Shown: one piece after another, positions 46,701-47,869 of the stretch
How positions within the stretch are numbered: the stretch's first letter is position 1
Layout: each line of letters begins with the position of its first letter
NCBI GenBank assembly: GCA_031761405.1
Contig: JASEVX010000011.1
Coordinates: forward strand, 16,241,609 to 16,305,608
Origin: Serripes groenlandicus
Taxonomy: Eukaryota > Mollusca > Bivalvia > Cardiida > Cardiidae
DNA: 64,000 nucleotides
Reading direction: 5' to 3'
Translations under genes and position numbers: made by a program
The notes under the pieces: model-generated
What the model was told of the DNA's origin: nothing
Database searches by the model: none
Seen by the model: the letters and a program-made list of their open reading frames with translations, nothing else

Positions 46701-47787
46701 TGTCAGAAATGTTGAATATTTTGTGTCTATTTAACAGTCCATATAAGAAATTGTAGATTAAAATGTTTGTTTTATATACAACTTAGATAAGAAAGCCTGT
46801 TCTTTTAACAATGAAAATTCCTAAAATTTGAGTTTAAGCGGTTAAATTTCTTCCCAAATTGGCTAATTTTACGACGCAAATTTTCCCAATTTATCCAGGG
46901 TCTTTTTCCCAAAATGGACAGAAAAAGGCCTGCCCCCCCATTGCGACATTGTTTTTCAATGTATAGTAATAATTTGAACAATCTTGGTAGAGGTTCACTG
47001 AAGGAACATTTGTAAAAAATAATTTAAAAATCAGGCAACTGCTTTTGGACAAAGAGGTTTCGACAGTTTCGGCATTTTTTGCTCTTTCTGATGTGCAGTA
47101 ACTAAAGTTCTGCATGGAAAGTTGAAAGAGGACCACTTTAGGAACATTCCTGTGAATTATTTTCAATTTTGTTCATTGTTAAGGAGGAGAAGTAGGAAAA
47201 TGTGAACAGACGATGACGGAAGACAAGTGATCACAATAGCTCGACCCGTACTTTGTGCTCAGATACGCTGAGGAACCTGGTTTAAAAATGTGCCGACACT
47301 ACTTGTCAGTTTTTATGATGAAAAAAATCACATCCGGATAGAATTAAGTTATTAACAGCATCAGCATTTTTGGTCTAGCAGAATGATGTCTTTTGGTCCA
47401 ACACATTTTAGAATCTTGTCAGACTGGGTGTTTAAAGGTTATTTTCTAACTTTGTGAAGTATAGTCCTTCATCTATAATAGTTACTTACCTGAAAAACTT
47501 TCTTTGCATTCTCCTTGGGAAAAGGCCCTGAACACCCCATTGGCATAATTGTCCACCAGTTGAAAGCCAATTATCAGGTGTATTAGCATCATTGGATATA
47601 GTTTCAATGTCGAACTTTGCCATTGAATTATCACCAGTTTCTACAGTTGACCCATTATATAACAATGATGCTTTTACAGGGTAAGAGCTTTGCCGACCAA
47701 GTGGAAGACTGTATTTAAGGCTTTTGCAGTCTGCTGGTATTACATTAGGTGGACTGTATTCAGCATCAAATTGTATCTGGTATGAAG
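1674..47787 (-). CDS. Multi-exon gene: Ig-like repeats plus GABA-B-like receptor ligand-binding domain (partial, 15 exons)
   Basis: Fifteen exons on the minus strand join into one frame of 843 codons with no stop. All have AG acceptors and GT donors, and the phases agree at all fourteen junctions. Residues about 1-161 and 162-334 form Ig-like or filamin-like repeats, with signatures such as FSVSIQVVDKNGDN and SYPFRVDA. Residues 335-448 form a further repeat (TIVIEVRDGNDHRIYSG). Residues 449-843 match the ANF_receptor (Venus-flytrap) fold, with FAAEDVNEDVNILSG, VRGIVGFGSN, DRGWTKIVVM, GYQWITMGITAW, LGYDALLLYAHGLDKL and EGLTGKISLNEKGNR. The length of about 395 residues is usual for that domain. 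N-glycosylation sequons (NSS, NMT, NVT, NTS, NRT) agree with an extracellular location. The start codon and signal peptide lie upstream and the transmembrane part lies left of the window. The family assignment (GABA-B-like class C receptor rather than guanylate cyclase or iGluR) is an inference from the GWTK, YQW and GLTG segments. Introns range from about 0.6 to 12.6 kb and are full of mobile elements. Confidence 0.88.
1978..2340 (+). repeat. Dispersed repeat with two degenerate ~130 bp units
   Basis: Repeated phrases CATATGACCTTTGA, AACATGTACTCTGCACAT and GAACATTTGTG occur twice here and several times at 47,870-49,010. The copy ends with TTTGTGACGGACAAAA, also found at 48,968. Non-coding, interspersed, Helitron-like in style. 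Confidence 0.55.
2489..2746 (+). other. Unrecognised 85-codon open frame
   Basis: It reads MARNLFAFKFVQMLTEPIMV, then FDTLSSKKVREHNKFVTPSE, then FISFLKGSQG. It looks more protein-like than its surroundings but matches no family I recognise. There is no clear splice site, and it runs into the repeat that begins at 2,752. It may be chance or a decayed fragment. Confidence 0.2.
2752..4497 (+). mobile_element. Helitron-like non-autonomous element with ~144 bp tandem units (copy H1)
   Basis: It starts AACAAGAGGGCCATAAGGCC, with a short GGGCC/GGCCC stem. It contains about ten units built on CCTAGTGACCTAGTTTTTGA, TGACCCATATTCAAACTTGG and GTTAACAAGATTT. It ends with an outer stem CTCACC/GGTGAG enclosing GAGCACTTTGTGCTC, followed at once by CTAA (4,494-4,497). 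A hairpin just before CTRR is the diagnostic 3' end of Helitrons, and a tandem array between conserved ends is the design of bivalve pearl-type elements. An internal block of 538 bp is duplicated (2,973 against 3,511). Confidence 0.75.
4585..4835 (-). mobile_element. tRNA-derived SINE (family A), degraded
   Basis: Read on the minus strand it starts AAGCCCCGATAGCAATG, has a weakened tRNA-like head, then the body shared with the copies at 57,587 and 58,575 (TTCTTTCCGACGTTTAAC, TAAACAGTCTATGTGG) and the 3' part ATTGTTGAAAACGGCGTTG. No clear target duplication is left. Confidence 0.75.
5480..6745 (+). repeat. Pyrimidine-rich imperfect repeat (CTGTCT/TATTAGGCTGCC)
   Basis: About 1.27 kb of strongly CT-skewed sequence with recurring TCTATTAGGCTGCC-like and CTGTCTGTCT phrases at irregular spacing of about 55-70 bp. 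It includes a pure CT run near 5,791-5,807. It looks like an old, diverged minisatellite. Open frames in it are by-products of the composition. Confidence 0.6.
6746..7519. other. Intron sequence, nothing recognised
   Basis: AT-rich intron between the pyrimidine-rich repeat and exon n. I see no coding sequence, clear repeat or RNA gene here. Confidence 0.5.
7520..7801 (-). CDS. Exon n: ligand-binding domain, LGYDALLLYAHGL helix
   Basis: 282 bp. The acceptor is TTCTTTTTCAG and the donor is AAT|GTATGT. It is phase 0 on both sides, 94 codons (residues 709-802), starting TPICTVGLTGMHSFGSTYF. FALGYDALLLYAHGLDKLI, then KENRTISGDSLAKAVRN, is the highly typical 'YDAV..LAHALH.L.......G..L..AL.NV' stretch. 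NRT is a sequon. Confidence 0.93.
8085..8836 (+). mobile_element. Helitron-like element, 5'-truncated (copy H2)
   Basis: About five units of the same ~144 bp repeat as in H1 (TTCGAACTTGGCCTAGA, GTGGCTTCCAGAGTGTTAAC). The unique 3' part is GTTGACGACGGACAAAAGG, then CTCACCTTGAGCAC...GGTGAG and CTAA at 8,833-8,836. The inner stem is partly lost (GAGCACTACATGTTC). The typical start was not found. Confidence 0.72.
9011..9208. mobile_element. TTAA-type palindromic MITE (family T)
   Basis: Ends are TTAACCCTTTCCCACAT and TGTGGGAAAGAGTTA. It includes CTGCAGCAGATGACTTTG near one end and GTTGCAGAGGC near the other. It is a diverged copy of the family best seen at 61,271. Confidence 0.75.
9480..10085. 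other. Intron sequence, nothing recognised
   Basis: AT-rich intron sequence between a MITE and a Helitron-like 3' end. Only short chance open frames on both strands. Nothing recognised. Confidence 0.4.
10091..10283 (+). mobile_element. Helitron-like solo 3' end (copy H3)
   Basis: Only the last repeat unit and the unique 3' part of the H1 type are present: TTGACGACGAACGACGGAC, CTCACCTTGAGCTC-TTC-GTGCTC and GGTGAG followed by CTAA (10,280-10,283). A second, different element follows directly. Confidence 0.7.
10300..10677 (+). mobile_element. Helitron-like element with CTGGCT/AGCCAG hairpin end (family P2)
   Basis: Two degraded ~165 bp units, then GACAATTCCCCATGACATAA and the stem CTGGCTTTCAGCCAG followed by TGGAGCTTAAA. 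The same 3' end is found at 15,600, 50,960 and 62,500. It sits directly behind the solo end H3 and in front of exon m (10,702). Confidence 0.6.
10702..10801 (-). CDS. Exon m: ligand-binding domain, GYQWITMGITAW
   Basis: 100 bp. The acceptor is TTCTTTGTCAACAG. One base completes Ile from exon l and 33 codons follow (residues 676-708): FGIAPMHGYQWITMGITAW, then HAPFSNQMPICSAR. 'YQW.T.GI.AW' parallels the YQWI..GWY segment of GABA-B receptors. The donor (AGG|GTTATT) is weak but is the only one that keeps the phase with exon n. The next exon begins TPICTVG, so PIC occurs on both sides of the junction. The 3' boundary is the least certain in the gene. Confidence 0.78.
11258..11456. mobile_element. 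TTAA-type palindromic MITE (family T)
   Basis: It runs from ATAACCCTTTCCCTCAT to TGCGGGAAAGGGTTA. The inner part contains GTCTGCCGCAGA and a copy of the ATTGCTCAGAATGAG hairpin. Diverged. Confidence 0.75.
11815..11963 (-). CDS. Exon l: ligand-binding domain, lobe 2 strand and helix
   Basis: 149 bp. The acceptor is CAATTTTGTAG and the donor is AT|GTAAGT. It enters in phase 0 and leaves two bases (AT+C gives Ile). It encodes residues 626-674: VTIPTVPMNKFEEDHVLK, ELQKVKDAKTKLIWVFCLAP and QFFKLIRESI. The alternation of a charged helix, the strand LIWVFCL and a second helix is the lobe 2 core of the fold. Confidence 0.92.
12080..12505 (+). repeat. Helitron-like repeat with CCCCTCTTCTTCGGAGGGG 3' hairpin (family P3)
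   Basis: Two units around CCAGGCATTGTTGAGTTATC and CCAGGCATTGTCGAGTTATC (about 165 bp apart), then ACGGACCGACGGACAGAC and the terminal hairpin. The same end as the insertion at 869-1,083. Confidence 0.6.
12523..13275 (+). mobile_element. P2-type array, 3'-truncated
   Basis: It begins GAACAAGAGGCCCAAGAGGG. It holds four ~165 bp units (AATCAACATGGCTTGAAGG, GAGGAGAAGATTTTT, ACTATAGCCATATA). It ends with the unique segment up to ACACAATTCGCCATG, where the hairpin is missing. Confidence 0.7.
13859..13939 (-). CDS. Exon k: ligand-binding domain, helix before hinge
   Basis: 81 bp. The acceptor is GTTTTTTGTAG and the donor is GAG|GTACCC. It is phase 0 on both sides, 27 codons (residues 599-625): VVMRQIDYDISKIFYTKARE, then FGIEISE. 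Joined to exon j this reads GWTKIVVMRQIDYD, similar to the GWKRV.TLTQD run of GABA-B receptors, and ends with the 'GIEI' turn. Confidence 0.9.
14003..14231. mobile_element. TTAA-type palindromic MITE (family T), full length
   Basis: Ends are TTAACCCTTTCCCTCATACG and ATATGAGGGAAAGGGTTA. The central hairpin is GAAATTGCTC/GAGCAATTTC. Among the better preserved copies. Confidence 0.85.
14344..14538. mobile_element. TTAA-type MITE (family T), degraded
   Basis: It starts AACCCTTTCCCACATATAAC with CTGCAGCAGATGAC and ends GTGGACAGGGTTAAC. The central hairpin is damaged. Confidence 0.65.
14760..15656 (+). mobile_element. P2-type Helitron-like element with complete ends
   Basis: The start is AACAAGAGGCCCGAGAGGTC and the end is GACATAAGCTCGACTGGCTT, then CAGCTAGTGGAGCTAA. 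There are about five ~165 bp units of the CATGTTTTTCGACCAATCAA type, some shortened. 897 bp with both ends visible. Confidence 0.72.
15657..16165 (+). repeat. Further P2/P1 array, degraded
   Basis: Three more units of the same 165 bp type continue directly after the previous element. They close with AAAGGGCGATCACAAC, then CCTTGAGCACTTTGTGCC, which is the half-hairpin of the H1-type 3' end. This is therefore the same unit under a different terminus from the element next door. Confidence 0.6.
16181..16250. mobile_element. Half copy of MITE family T
   Basis: Only the left half is left (TCGCATATATAACAAAT, TTTGCAGCAGATGTC). It is cut by the SINE that follows. Confidence 0.5.
16256..16465 (+). mobile_element. 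tRNA-derived SINE (family C)
   Basis: The tRNA-like head has A-box-like GCGGTAGAGCATCC and B-box-like GGTTTGATCCC. The body ends with GATATAACTGAACAATTG, TTGAAAGCGG and a CATTCAATCATT tail. Its 3' part resembles that of SINE family A. Confidence 0.7.
16466..17700. other. Intron sequence, nothing recognised
   Basis: AT-rich intron between exons j and k. The only structure noticed is a small inverted repeat, CACATGAT/ATCATGTG, near 16,873-16,898. No repeat family or coding sequence recognised. Confidence 0.4.
17888..17983 (-). CDS. Exon j: ligand-binding domain, Y-P-Y to GWTKI
   Basis: 96 bp. The acceptor is TTTTCTTTTTCAG and the donor is ATT|GTAATT. It is phase 0 on both sides, 32 codons (residues 567-598). 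SLYPYYSRVNWEMG matches the 'YPYFFRTVPSD' segment and AARDRGWTKI matches the 'HFGWTRV' strand. The exon stops in the middle of that strand and is completed by the next exon's VVMRQ. Confidence 0.92.
18398..18614. mobile_element. TTAA-type palindromic MITE (family T)
   Basis: Ends are GTTAACCCTTTCCAACC and GTATGTGGGAAAGGGTTAA. It contains ATTGCTCAAAACGAGCAAT and both CTGCAG-containing subterminal blocks. Confidence 0.82.
18778..18915 (-). CDS. Exon i: ligand-binding domain, GFGSN loop
   Basis: 138 bp. The acceptor is GTGTTTTTCAG and the donor is AAG|GTTTGT. It is phase 0 on both sides, 46 codons (residues 521-566). DNPSKKVRGIVGFGSNTL corresponds to the 'V.GI.GP..S' strand-loop that contacts ligand in this superfamily. 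It continues MPQIATREEQYDFGDK, the 'IPQI......LSDK' segment. Confidence 0.93.
19040..19465 (+). repeat. Tandem repeat ~150 bp (GTACAGGCCTGGGTCTTG)
   Basis: Three units with GGTACAGGCCTGGGTCTTG, TGACCTTGACATTT and AAGTTTCTTGGAAATCC. A longer array of the same family is at 49,840-50,300. Helitron-like in style, with ends unclear. Confidence 0.6.
19715..20010 (+). repeat. Dispersed repeat R, copy 1
   Basis: The sequence from GGGTGTAAACATCCACTC through ATATTCTGCATTGCTTGGC to GAAGTTGCGTATGGAACC is repeated at 27,088-27,440 with clear divergence. Non-coding. Confidence 0.7.
20011..21070. other. Intron sequence, nothing recognised
   Basis: AT-rich intron sequence upstream of exon i in gene order. 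Faint traces of P2-type units near 20,080-20,160 (AGTGACCCTCTACTAGAT). No genes. Confidence 0.35.
21176..21264 (-). CDS. Exon h: ligand-binding domain, second strand
   Basis: 89 bp. The acceptor is TTTCTTTATTAG and the donor is AAG|GTAAGT. G plus GT gives Gly, and the exit is phase 0. It encodes residues 492-520: RELFLHSYDTQNDISETIKQ, then YKIMKDKSK. The pattern 'L.L...DTQ.D...TI..Y' is a hallmark of class C receptor and GABA-B ligand-binding domains. Confidence 0.92.
21278..21430 (+). mobile_element. Helitron-like 5' end fragment (P1)
   Basis: It begins AACAAGAGGACCATTAAT and carries one unit with GAGTGTTAACAAGATTTC and GCCTAGTGAGCTTG. It starts only 13 bp outside the acceptor of exon h, so it lies within the 3' splice region of the upstream intron. 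Confidence 0.5.
21653..22560 (+). mobile_element. DNA transposon with CAGTCAA ends, short copy
   Basis: The left end is CAGTCAATCTTGCGATCAGC and the right end (as its complement) is CAGTCAAACTTGTGTGAGTG. Inside the left end, CAACCACCC and GCTTAAGACAGGTGGC match the element at 40,956. 908 bp, no coding capacity seen. Confidence 0.65.
22683..22811 (-). CDS. Exon g: first strand and helix of ligand-binding domain
   Basis: 129 bp. The acceptor is TTACTACCTTCCAG and the donor is G|GTATGT. A plus AG gives Lys, 42 codons follow, and one base is carried on. It encodes residues 449-490: EIHLASYIDNKFAGSGNDIG, then FSQFAAEDVNEDVNILSG. The last part is the first long helix of Venus-flytrap receptors ('A.EDVN....ILPGY'). 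A MITE terminus (22,849) lies only 37 bp upstream of the acceptor, so the branch point may be at or near the edge of a mobile element. Confidence 0.91.
22849..23091. mobile_element. MITE with CGCGAGAAAAC terminal inverted repeats (family M2)
   Basis: 243 bp. The terminal repeats are CGCGAGAAAACCAACATTAT and, at the other end in complement, CGCGAGAAAACTTACATTGT. Inside are two palindromic blocks such as CAGCCTGCACAGTCCATGC. A related copy is at 63,683. It ends 37 bp from the acceptor of exon g. Confidence 0.75.
23120..23784. other. Intron sequence, nothing recognised
   Basis: AT-rich sequence between MITE M2 and repeat D. I see neither coding sequence nor a repeat family. Confidence 0.4.
23785..23890 (+). 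repeat. Dispersed repeat D, copy 1
   Basis: CGAAATATTGCGGCTTCTC, a GACGCTTTGCGTC hairpin and AAACATTCGTCTTGTACT. The same segment lies in reverse orientation at 55,320-55,440. Confidence 0.7.
24590..25036 (+). mobile_element. Helitron-like element with two ~210 bp units and hairpin 3' end
   Basis: Two copies of ATAGCAATTTTGACAATTTC, AAGGGCC-TAATC-AGTC and AAAGGAACC-AGCTCT. Then ACACCACGCCACGGCATAAG and the stem CTGGCTTTTGGCCAG followed by TAGAGTTAATAATT, a divergent P2-type end. Confidence 0.6.
25402..25597 (-). CDS. Exon f: end of third Ig-like repeat
   Basis: 196 bp. The acceptor is CTCACTTTCCAG and the donor is A|GTGAGT. It enters in phase 0 and leaves one base. It encodes residues 383-447: EITVSTNPSTACLSVDS, TAFEGRAEFKGSVC, EIGSVQLEFAATSKILGASL and ending ITPAMSMS. 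The 'EGRAEFKG..' and 'GSVQLEFAATS..L' strands are the closing half of the repeat. The next exon begins the ligand-binding domain with no long linker. Confidence 0.92.
25740..25892. mobile_element. Decayed MITE family T
   Basis: Its recognisable parts are AAAAGGAGAAATTGCTTG, GTCTGCTGCAAAAGC and the end CTTGTGAAAGGGTTA. The left end is worn away. Confidence 0.55.
25930..26200 (+). repeat. P1/P2-type units in the intron between exons e and f
   Basis: Two degraded units with CAGGTGACCC-CGAGGC, TTTCAGA-A-GATTTTCAAA and GTTTT-C-TA. They end next to exon e at 26,219. Confidence 0.45.
26219..26364 (-). CDS. Exon e: start of third Ig-like repeat
   Basis: 146 bp. The acceptor is TATTTTTTGTAG and the donor is TTG|GTAAGT. 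G plus AA gives Glu at the junction, 48 codons follow, and the exit is phase 0. It encodes residues 335-382: QRAQKIIILDKANINDKQ, then DDTIVIEVRDGNDHRIYSGR. The 'TIVIEVRDGNDHR..SG' run is the equivalent of SIQVVDKNGDN in exon c, so the two exons open neighbouring repeats. Confidence 0.9.
26731..26743 (+). repeat. Poly-C run
   Basis: Thirteen C in a row. Confidence 0.95.
26807..27082 (+). other. Unidentified protein-like open frame, possible terminal exon or captured exon
   Basis: After an acceptor-like TTCATGTTTATTGCAG the plus strand reads VTLHRWLHTSVIAREFLF, then FPKFANEHVYIDRLYLKLFD, then NDWWGTEDTFPLSVWLTL, then LHRDVDKPSLHNK, and stops at 27,080-27,082. Aromatic and hydrophobic residues alternate as in a folded domain and there are no internal stops over 91 codons. 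I do not recognise the family. It lies antisense within the 12.6 kb intron of the receptor gene, directly before repeat R. It could be the last exon of a nested or captured gene, or a remnant of an autonomous transposon. Confidence 0.4.
27088..27440 (+). repeat. Dispersed repeat R, copy 2
   Basis: It begins GGGGTGTAAAAATCCACTC and shares GAGTGGCATGAATGATCGGG and TTCTGCATTGCTTAGC with the copy at 19,715. Confidence 0.7.
28292..28737 (+). mobile_element. Helitron-like element (family P4) with two ~149 bp units
   Basis: The start carries the hairpin GTGCTCCTCGGAGCA and GTGTCACCTGCC. Two units contain AGAAAAGGGGCAATAACTCT and TATTTGGATTATC. A (GACA)n stretch follows, and near the end GCAGGTGACAC pairs with the start. 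Inverted subterminal sequences plus tandem core units are typical of Helentron-type non-autonomous elements. Confidence 0.62.
28738..29372. other. Intron sequence, nothing recognised
   Basis: AT-rich. A 116-codon minus-strand open frame (29,294-28,944) has no family resemblance and biased composition, so it was not called. Nothing else recognised. Confidence 0.4.
29373..30672. mobile_element. DNA transposon with CATGCTTACC ends
   Basis: The left end is GCATGCTTACCAACC and the right end in complement is ACATGCTTACCGACC. A SINE is inserted near the left end (29,408). The interior is AT-rich with poly-A and poly-T runs (29,875, 30,178). No coding sequence seen. Confidence 0.55.
29408..29610 (+). 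mobile_element. tRNA-derived SINE (family B) with perfect 14 bp target duplication
   Basis: The head carries A-box-like GTGGTTAGCGTCGG and B-box GGTTCGATCCC. The body continues with GGAGTGCCCTTGGGCAC to a CATTCAT tail. TCATTCTCAAGGGG stands on both sides (29,394-29,407 and 29,611-29,624). The intact duplication shows a fairly recent insertion. Confidence 0.9.
31017..31071. repeat. Perfect 19 bp-arm palindrome, interrupted by a hAT-like element
   Basis: AATTCCTTTATCCCTAAAT, a T, then ATTTAGGGATAAAGGAATT. If the element at 31,072-32,122 and one target duplication are ignored, the right arm goes on CCAACACTAAA and the left arm starts TTTAGTGTTG, giving arms of about 30 bp with one mismatch. Confidence 0.88.
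31072..32122. mobile_element. hAT-like non-autonomous transposon with 8 bp target duplication
   Basis: The ends are TAGGGGTGAC and GTTACAGCCCTA. AATTCCAA lies directly outside on each side (31,064-31,071 and 32,123-32,130). An 8 bp duplication with TAGGG ends is typical of hAT elements. The inner sequence contains many ATCGATAG and ACTATTGC phrases and no coding frame. Confidence 0.8.
32459..32777 (-). mobile_element. tRNA-derived SINE (family D) with 10 bp target duplication
   Basis: On the minus strand the head has A-box-like TAGTCCAGCGGTTAA and B-box-like GGTTCAAATTC. The body includes GACCTCTAGTTGAGTGGG in complement. AATGATACAT flanks it at 32,449-32,458 and 32,778-32,787. Confidence 0.85.
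32854..33391. other. Possible split or decayed MITE, otherwise unrecognised intron
   Basis: TTAACCCTTTCCCACATAC stands at the left and TGTATGTTGGAAAAGGTTAA at the right, but 500 bp apart. This is either an old insertion into a family T MITE or two separate relics. Confidence 0.3.
33406..33614. mobile_element. TTAA-type MITE (family T)
   Basis: Ends are TTAACCCTTTCCCCCAAAC and ATGTATGTGGGAAAAGGTTAA. TTGCAGCAGATGATT is kept, and the central hairpin is replaced by ATTGCTCATATTGAACAAT. Confidence 0.75.
34062..34243. repeat. Identical 91 bp tandem duplication
   Basis: The unit starting CCATAATGCACTTGAAATAT and containing GTCCGTTCGAAAAAGTAAC occurs twice, 91 bp apart. I saw no difference between the two copies except at the outer edge. 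Confidence 0.9.
34800..35090 (+). repeat. Helitron-like array, two units
   Basis: GGTGATTATTTCTACCAAG and CGGTGTAGGAG-A-TAGGC occur twice about 150 bp apart. The array ends with GGACGGACAACGCCTCGCC. Confidence 0.5.
35430..35592. mobile_element. Short MITE with perfect 17 bp ends (TTAACCCATTACTTCACA)
   Basis: TAACCCATTACTTCACA and TGTGAAGTAATGGGTTA are exact inverted repeats. The interior keeps TTGCAGACGACTTTTGAAA of family T but lacks the central hairpin. TTAA stands at both ends. Confidence 0.8.
36030..36518 (+). mobile_element. Helitron-like element, two units
   Basis: The start is AACAAGAGCGCCAGATGTC. The units share CCAAATTTGGTGAT (or TAAATTTGGTGATGATC) and TTATTGAGCTGACAA-like phrases. 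The end is ACGCCGCCCGCCCATACGCC with AACGCGTATAAAAA. Confidence 0.5.
36711..36942. mobile_element. TTAA-type MITE (family T), full length
   Basis: It starts TTAACCCTTTCCAACAATTG, contains TTTGCAGCAGATGACTTTG, and ends TATATGTGAGAAAGGGTTAA. Confidence 0.82.
37043..38209. mobile_element. Foldback-like element with ends made of 26 bp tandem repeats
   Basis: The right arm (37,985-38,205) repeats GGGTACGAAACAGCCAATTT at a 26 bp step (starts of TAC-AAAC at 38,016, 38,042, 38,068, 38,094, 38,120 and 38,146). The left arm (37,080-37,300) carries the same unit inverted (GGCTGTTTCGTACCCG), more diverged. Both outer tips carry a run of A after GTTTAGTAA or GTTTCGTAA in the same orientation. AGATATTC stands at 37,035 and 38,210 and may be an 8 bp target duplication. 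Long inverted ends built from short direct repeats are the hallmark of foldback elements. Confidence 0.65.
37709..37944. mobile_element. TTAA-type MITE (family T) inside the foldback-like element
   Basis: Near-consensus copy: ATAACCCTTTCCCTCATACG to TATGAGGGAAAGGGATA. The central hairpin is GAAATTGCACG-TTT-GTGCAATTTC. Confidence 0.85.
38220..38740. other. Intron sequence, nothing recognised
   Basis: AT-rich, with a short TA microsatellite near 38,677. Nothing else recognised. Confidence 0.4.
38744..38962. mobile_element. TTAA-type MITE (family T), 42 bp from exon d
   Basis: It runs from TTAACCCTTTCCGACTTG to TATGTGGGAAAGGGTTAA. The hairpin is ATTGCTC-AAAACA-AGCAAT. It ends 42 bp inside the intron from the donor of exon d. 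Confidence 0.85.
39005..39305 (-). CDS. Exon d: second Ig-like repeat, extended half
   Basis: 301 bp. The acceptor is CTGTTCAATAG and the donor is AAAG|GTAAGT. It enters in phase 0 and leaves one base (G). It encodes residues 234-333: IRMRGEFVKMKKAMYSYVLR, then DGAAIFSNIEILDV, with sequons NVT and NTS and an end in KLTRSIEVK. The segment 'GAAIFSNIEI' matches the 'G.A.F..I.I' strand of Ig-like repeats. About 60 residues of charged, less regular sequence (SRRPDDYEDLNG, DTVEGVDIFYQ) make this repeat longer than a standard one, perhaps by an inserted loop. A 12.6 kb intron follows. Confidence 0.9.
39604..40660 (+). mobile_element. P2-type array of six ~165 bp units
   Basis: The start is AACAAGATGCCCAAGAGGGC. 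AATCAACATGGCTTGAAGG (or a near copy) recurs at 39,701, 39,866, 40,032, 40,197, 40,360 and 40,526. It ends in TTGCCATGGAAACTAGAATT with the hairpin missing. Confidence 0.75.
40956..43067. mobile_element. DNA transposon with CAGTCAAAC ends, 2.1 kb
   Basis: The left end is CAGTCAAACTTGTATTAAGA followed by GACCACCC, and the right end in complement is CAGTCAAACCTGTACTACCG. The subterminal GGTCTCTTAAGACAGGTGG is shared with the short copy at 21,653. Two related inner blocks (about 41,525 and 42,717, AACTGCTAA-CCAGCAATTA) and a ~95 bp duplication (42,455-42,620) are present. A half MITE lies at 42,032. No transposase frame was found. Confidence 0.65.
42032..42160. mobile_element. Half copy of MITE family T
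   Basis: It begins TAAACCCTTTCCCTATTAG, keeps ATTGCTTCTTATGAGAATTT, and has no right end. Confidence 0.5.
43252..43469 (-). CDS. Exon c: start of second Ig-like repeat
   Basis: 218 bp. The acceptor follows a TGTTTTGTCTTCAG tract and the donor is AAT|GTAAGA. One base from exon b plus CT gives Ala, and the exon ends in phase 0. It encodes residues 162-233. The segment EVKIVSEPPSSVIAQEAF then SVSIQVVDKNGDNLTQG is a textbook opening of an Ig-like repeat of the filamin or bacterial-Ig type (PP..V....F.V.I.V.D..G). It ends with RTEMLHKEN, which leads directly into the next exon. Confidence 0.9.
43640..44400 (+). repeat. P1/P2-type array, degraded
   Basis: The start is GACAAGAGGGCCATTAGGCC. Three to four units follow (GAACATTTCATCAAAGTTA, GGCGGCCATGTTTTTCAACC). 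The last ones are broken. It lies between exons b and c. Confidence 0.55.
44830..45014 (-). CDS. Exon b: end of first Ig-like repeat
   Basis: 185 bp. The acceptor is TTTTTTATAG and the donor is G|GTTTGT. It takes two bases from exon a (AG+T gives Ser) and passes one base (G) on. It encodes residues 100-160, including CFNSSKLTGF (sequon), GILTVDGLFHEHPNSA, RKYRITFHFADGTNMT (sequon) and SYPFRVD. The order 'G.L.V.GL...YRITF....PF.V' is the usual C-terminal half of a bacterial-Ig or filamin-like domain, which ends just before the next repeat. Confidence 0.87.
45300..47280 (+). mobile_element. P1-type array split by a hAT-like element
   Basis: Units with TTGAACAATCTTG, AAGGAACATTTGT and GCTCCGCCCCC lie at 45,300-45,670 and resume at 46,933. 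The array closes with GACGATGACGGAAGACAAG and a degraded hairpin end near 47,230-47,275. Confidence 0.55.
45671..46932. mobile_element. hAT-like transposon with CAGGCCTTTTTCT ends
   Basis: The left end is CAGGCCTTTTTCTATAG and the right end is AGAAAAAGGCCTG. It interrupts the P1 array. Inside is a ~262 bp tandem duplication (CCCACGGGTCCGACTATCGG at 45,693 and about 45,957) and a minus-strand open frame of 83 codons (46,453-46,202) without a recognised domain. An isolated left end also occurs at 49,776. Confidence 0.65.
47490..47787 (-). CDS. Exon a (first visible): N-terminal extracellular beta-rich segment
   Basis: 298 bp. The acceptor follows a TTTATTTTCAG tract and the donor is CAG|GTAAGT. 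The first two bases complete a codon from an unseen upstream exon, 98 codons follow, and two bases (AG) carry over. It encodes residues 1-98, starting SYQIQFDAEYSPPNV and containing a sequon in LLYNGSTVETG and the pair QLCQW. The protein may begin to be mature near here: an upstream signal-peptide exon ending in G would give Ala-Ser-Tyr at the junction. That is inference, as the upstream exon was not found. The segment looks like the first half of an Ig-like repeat completed by the next exon. Confidence 0.85.
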
Positions 47788-47869
47788 CTGAAAATAAATT
47801 AGAAGGTTGTTTTTAAAACAAAACCATATGTCTCCCCTATGTCAGTAATTGTAATACTGATACAGGATG

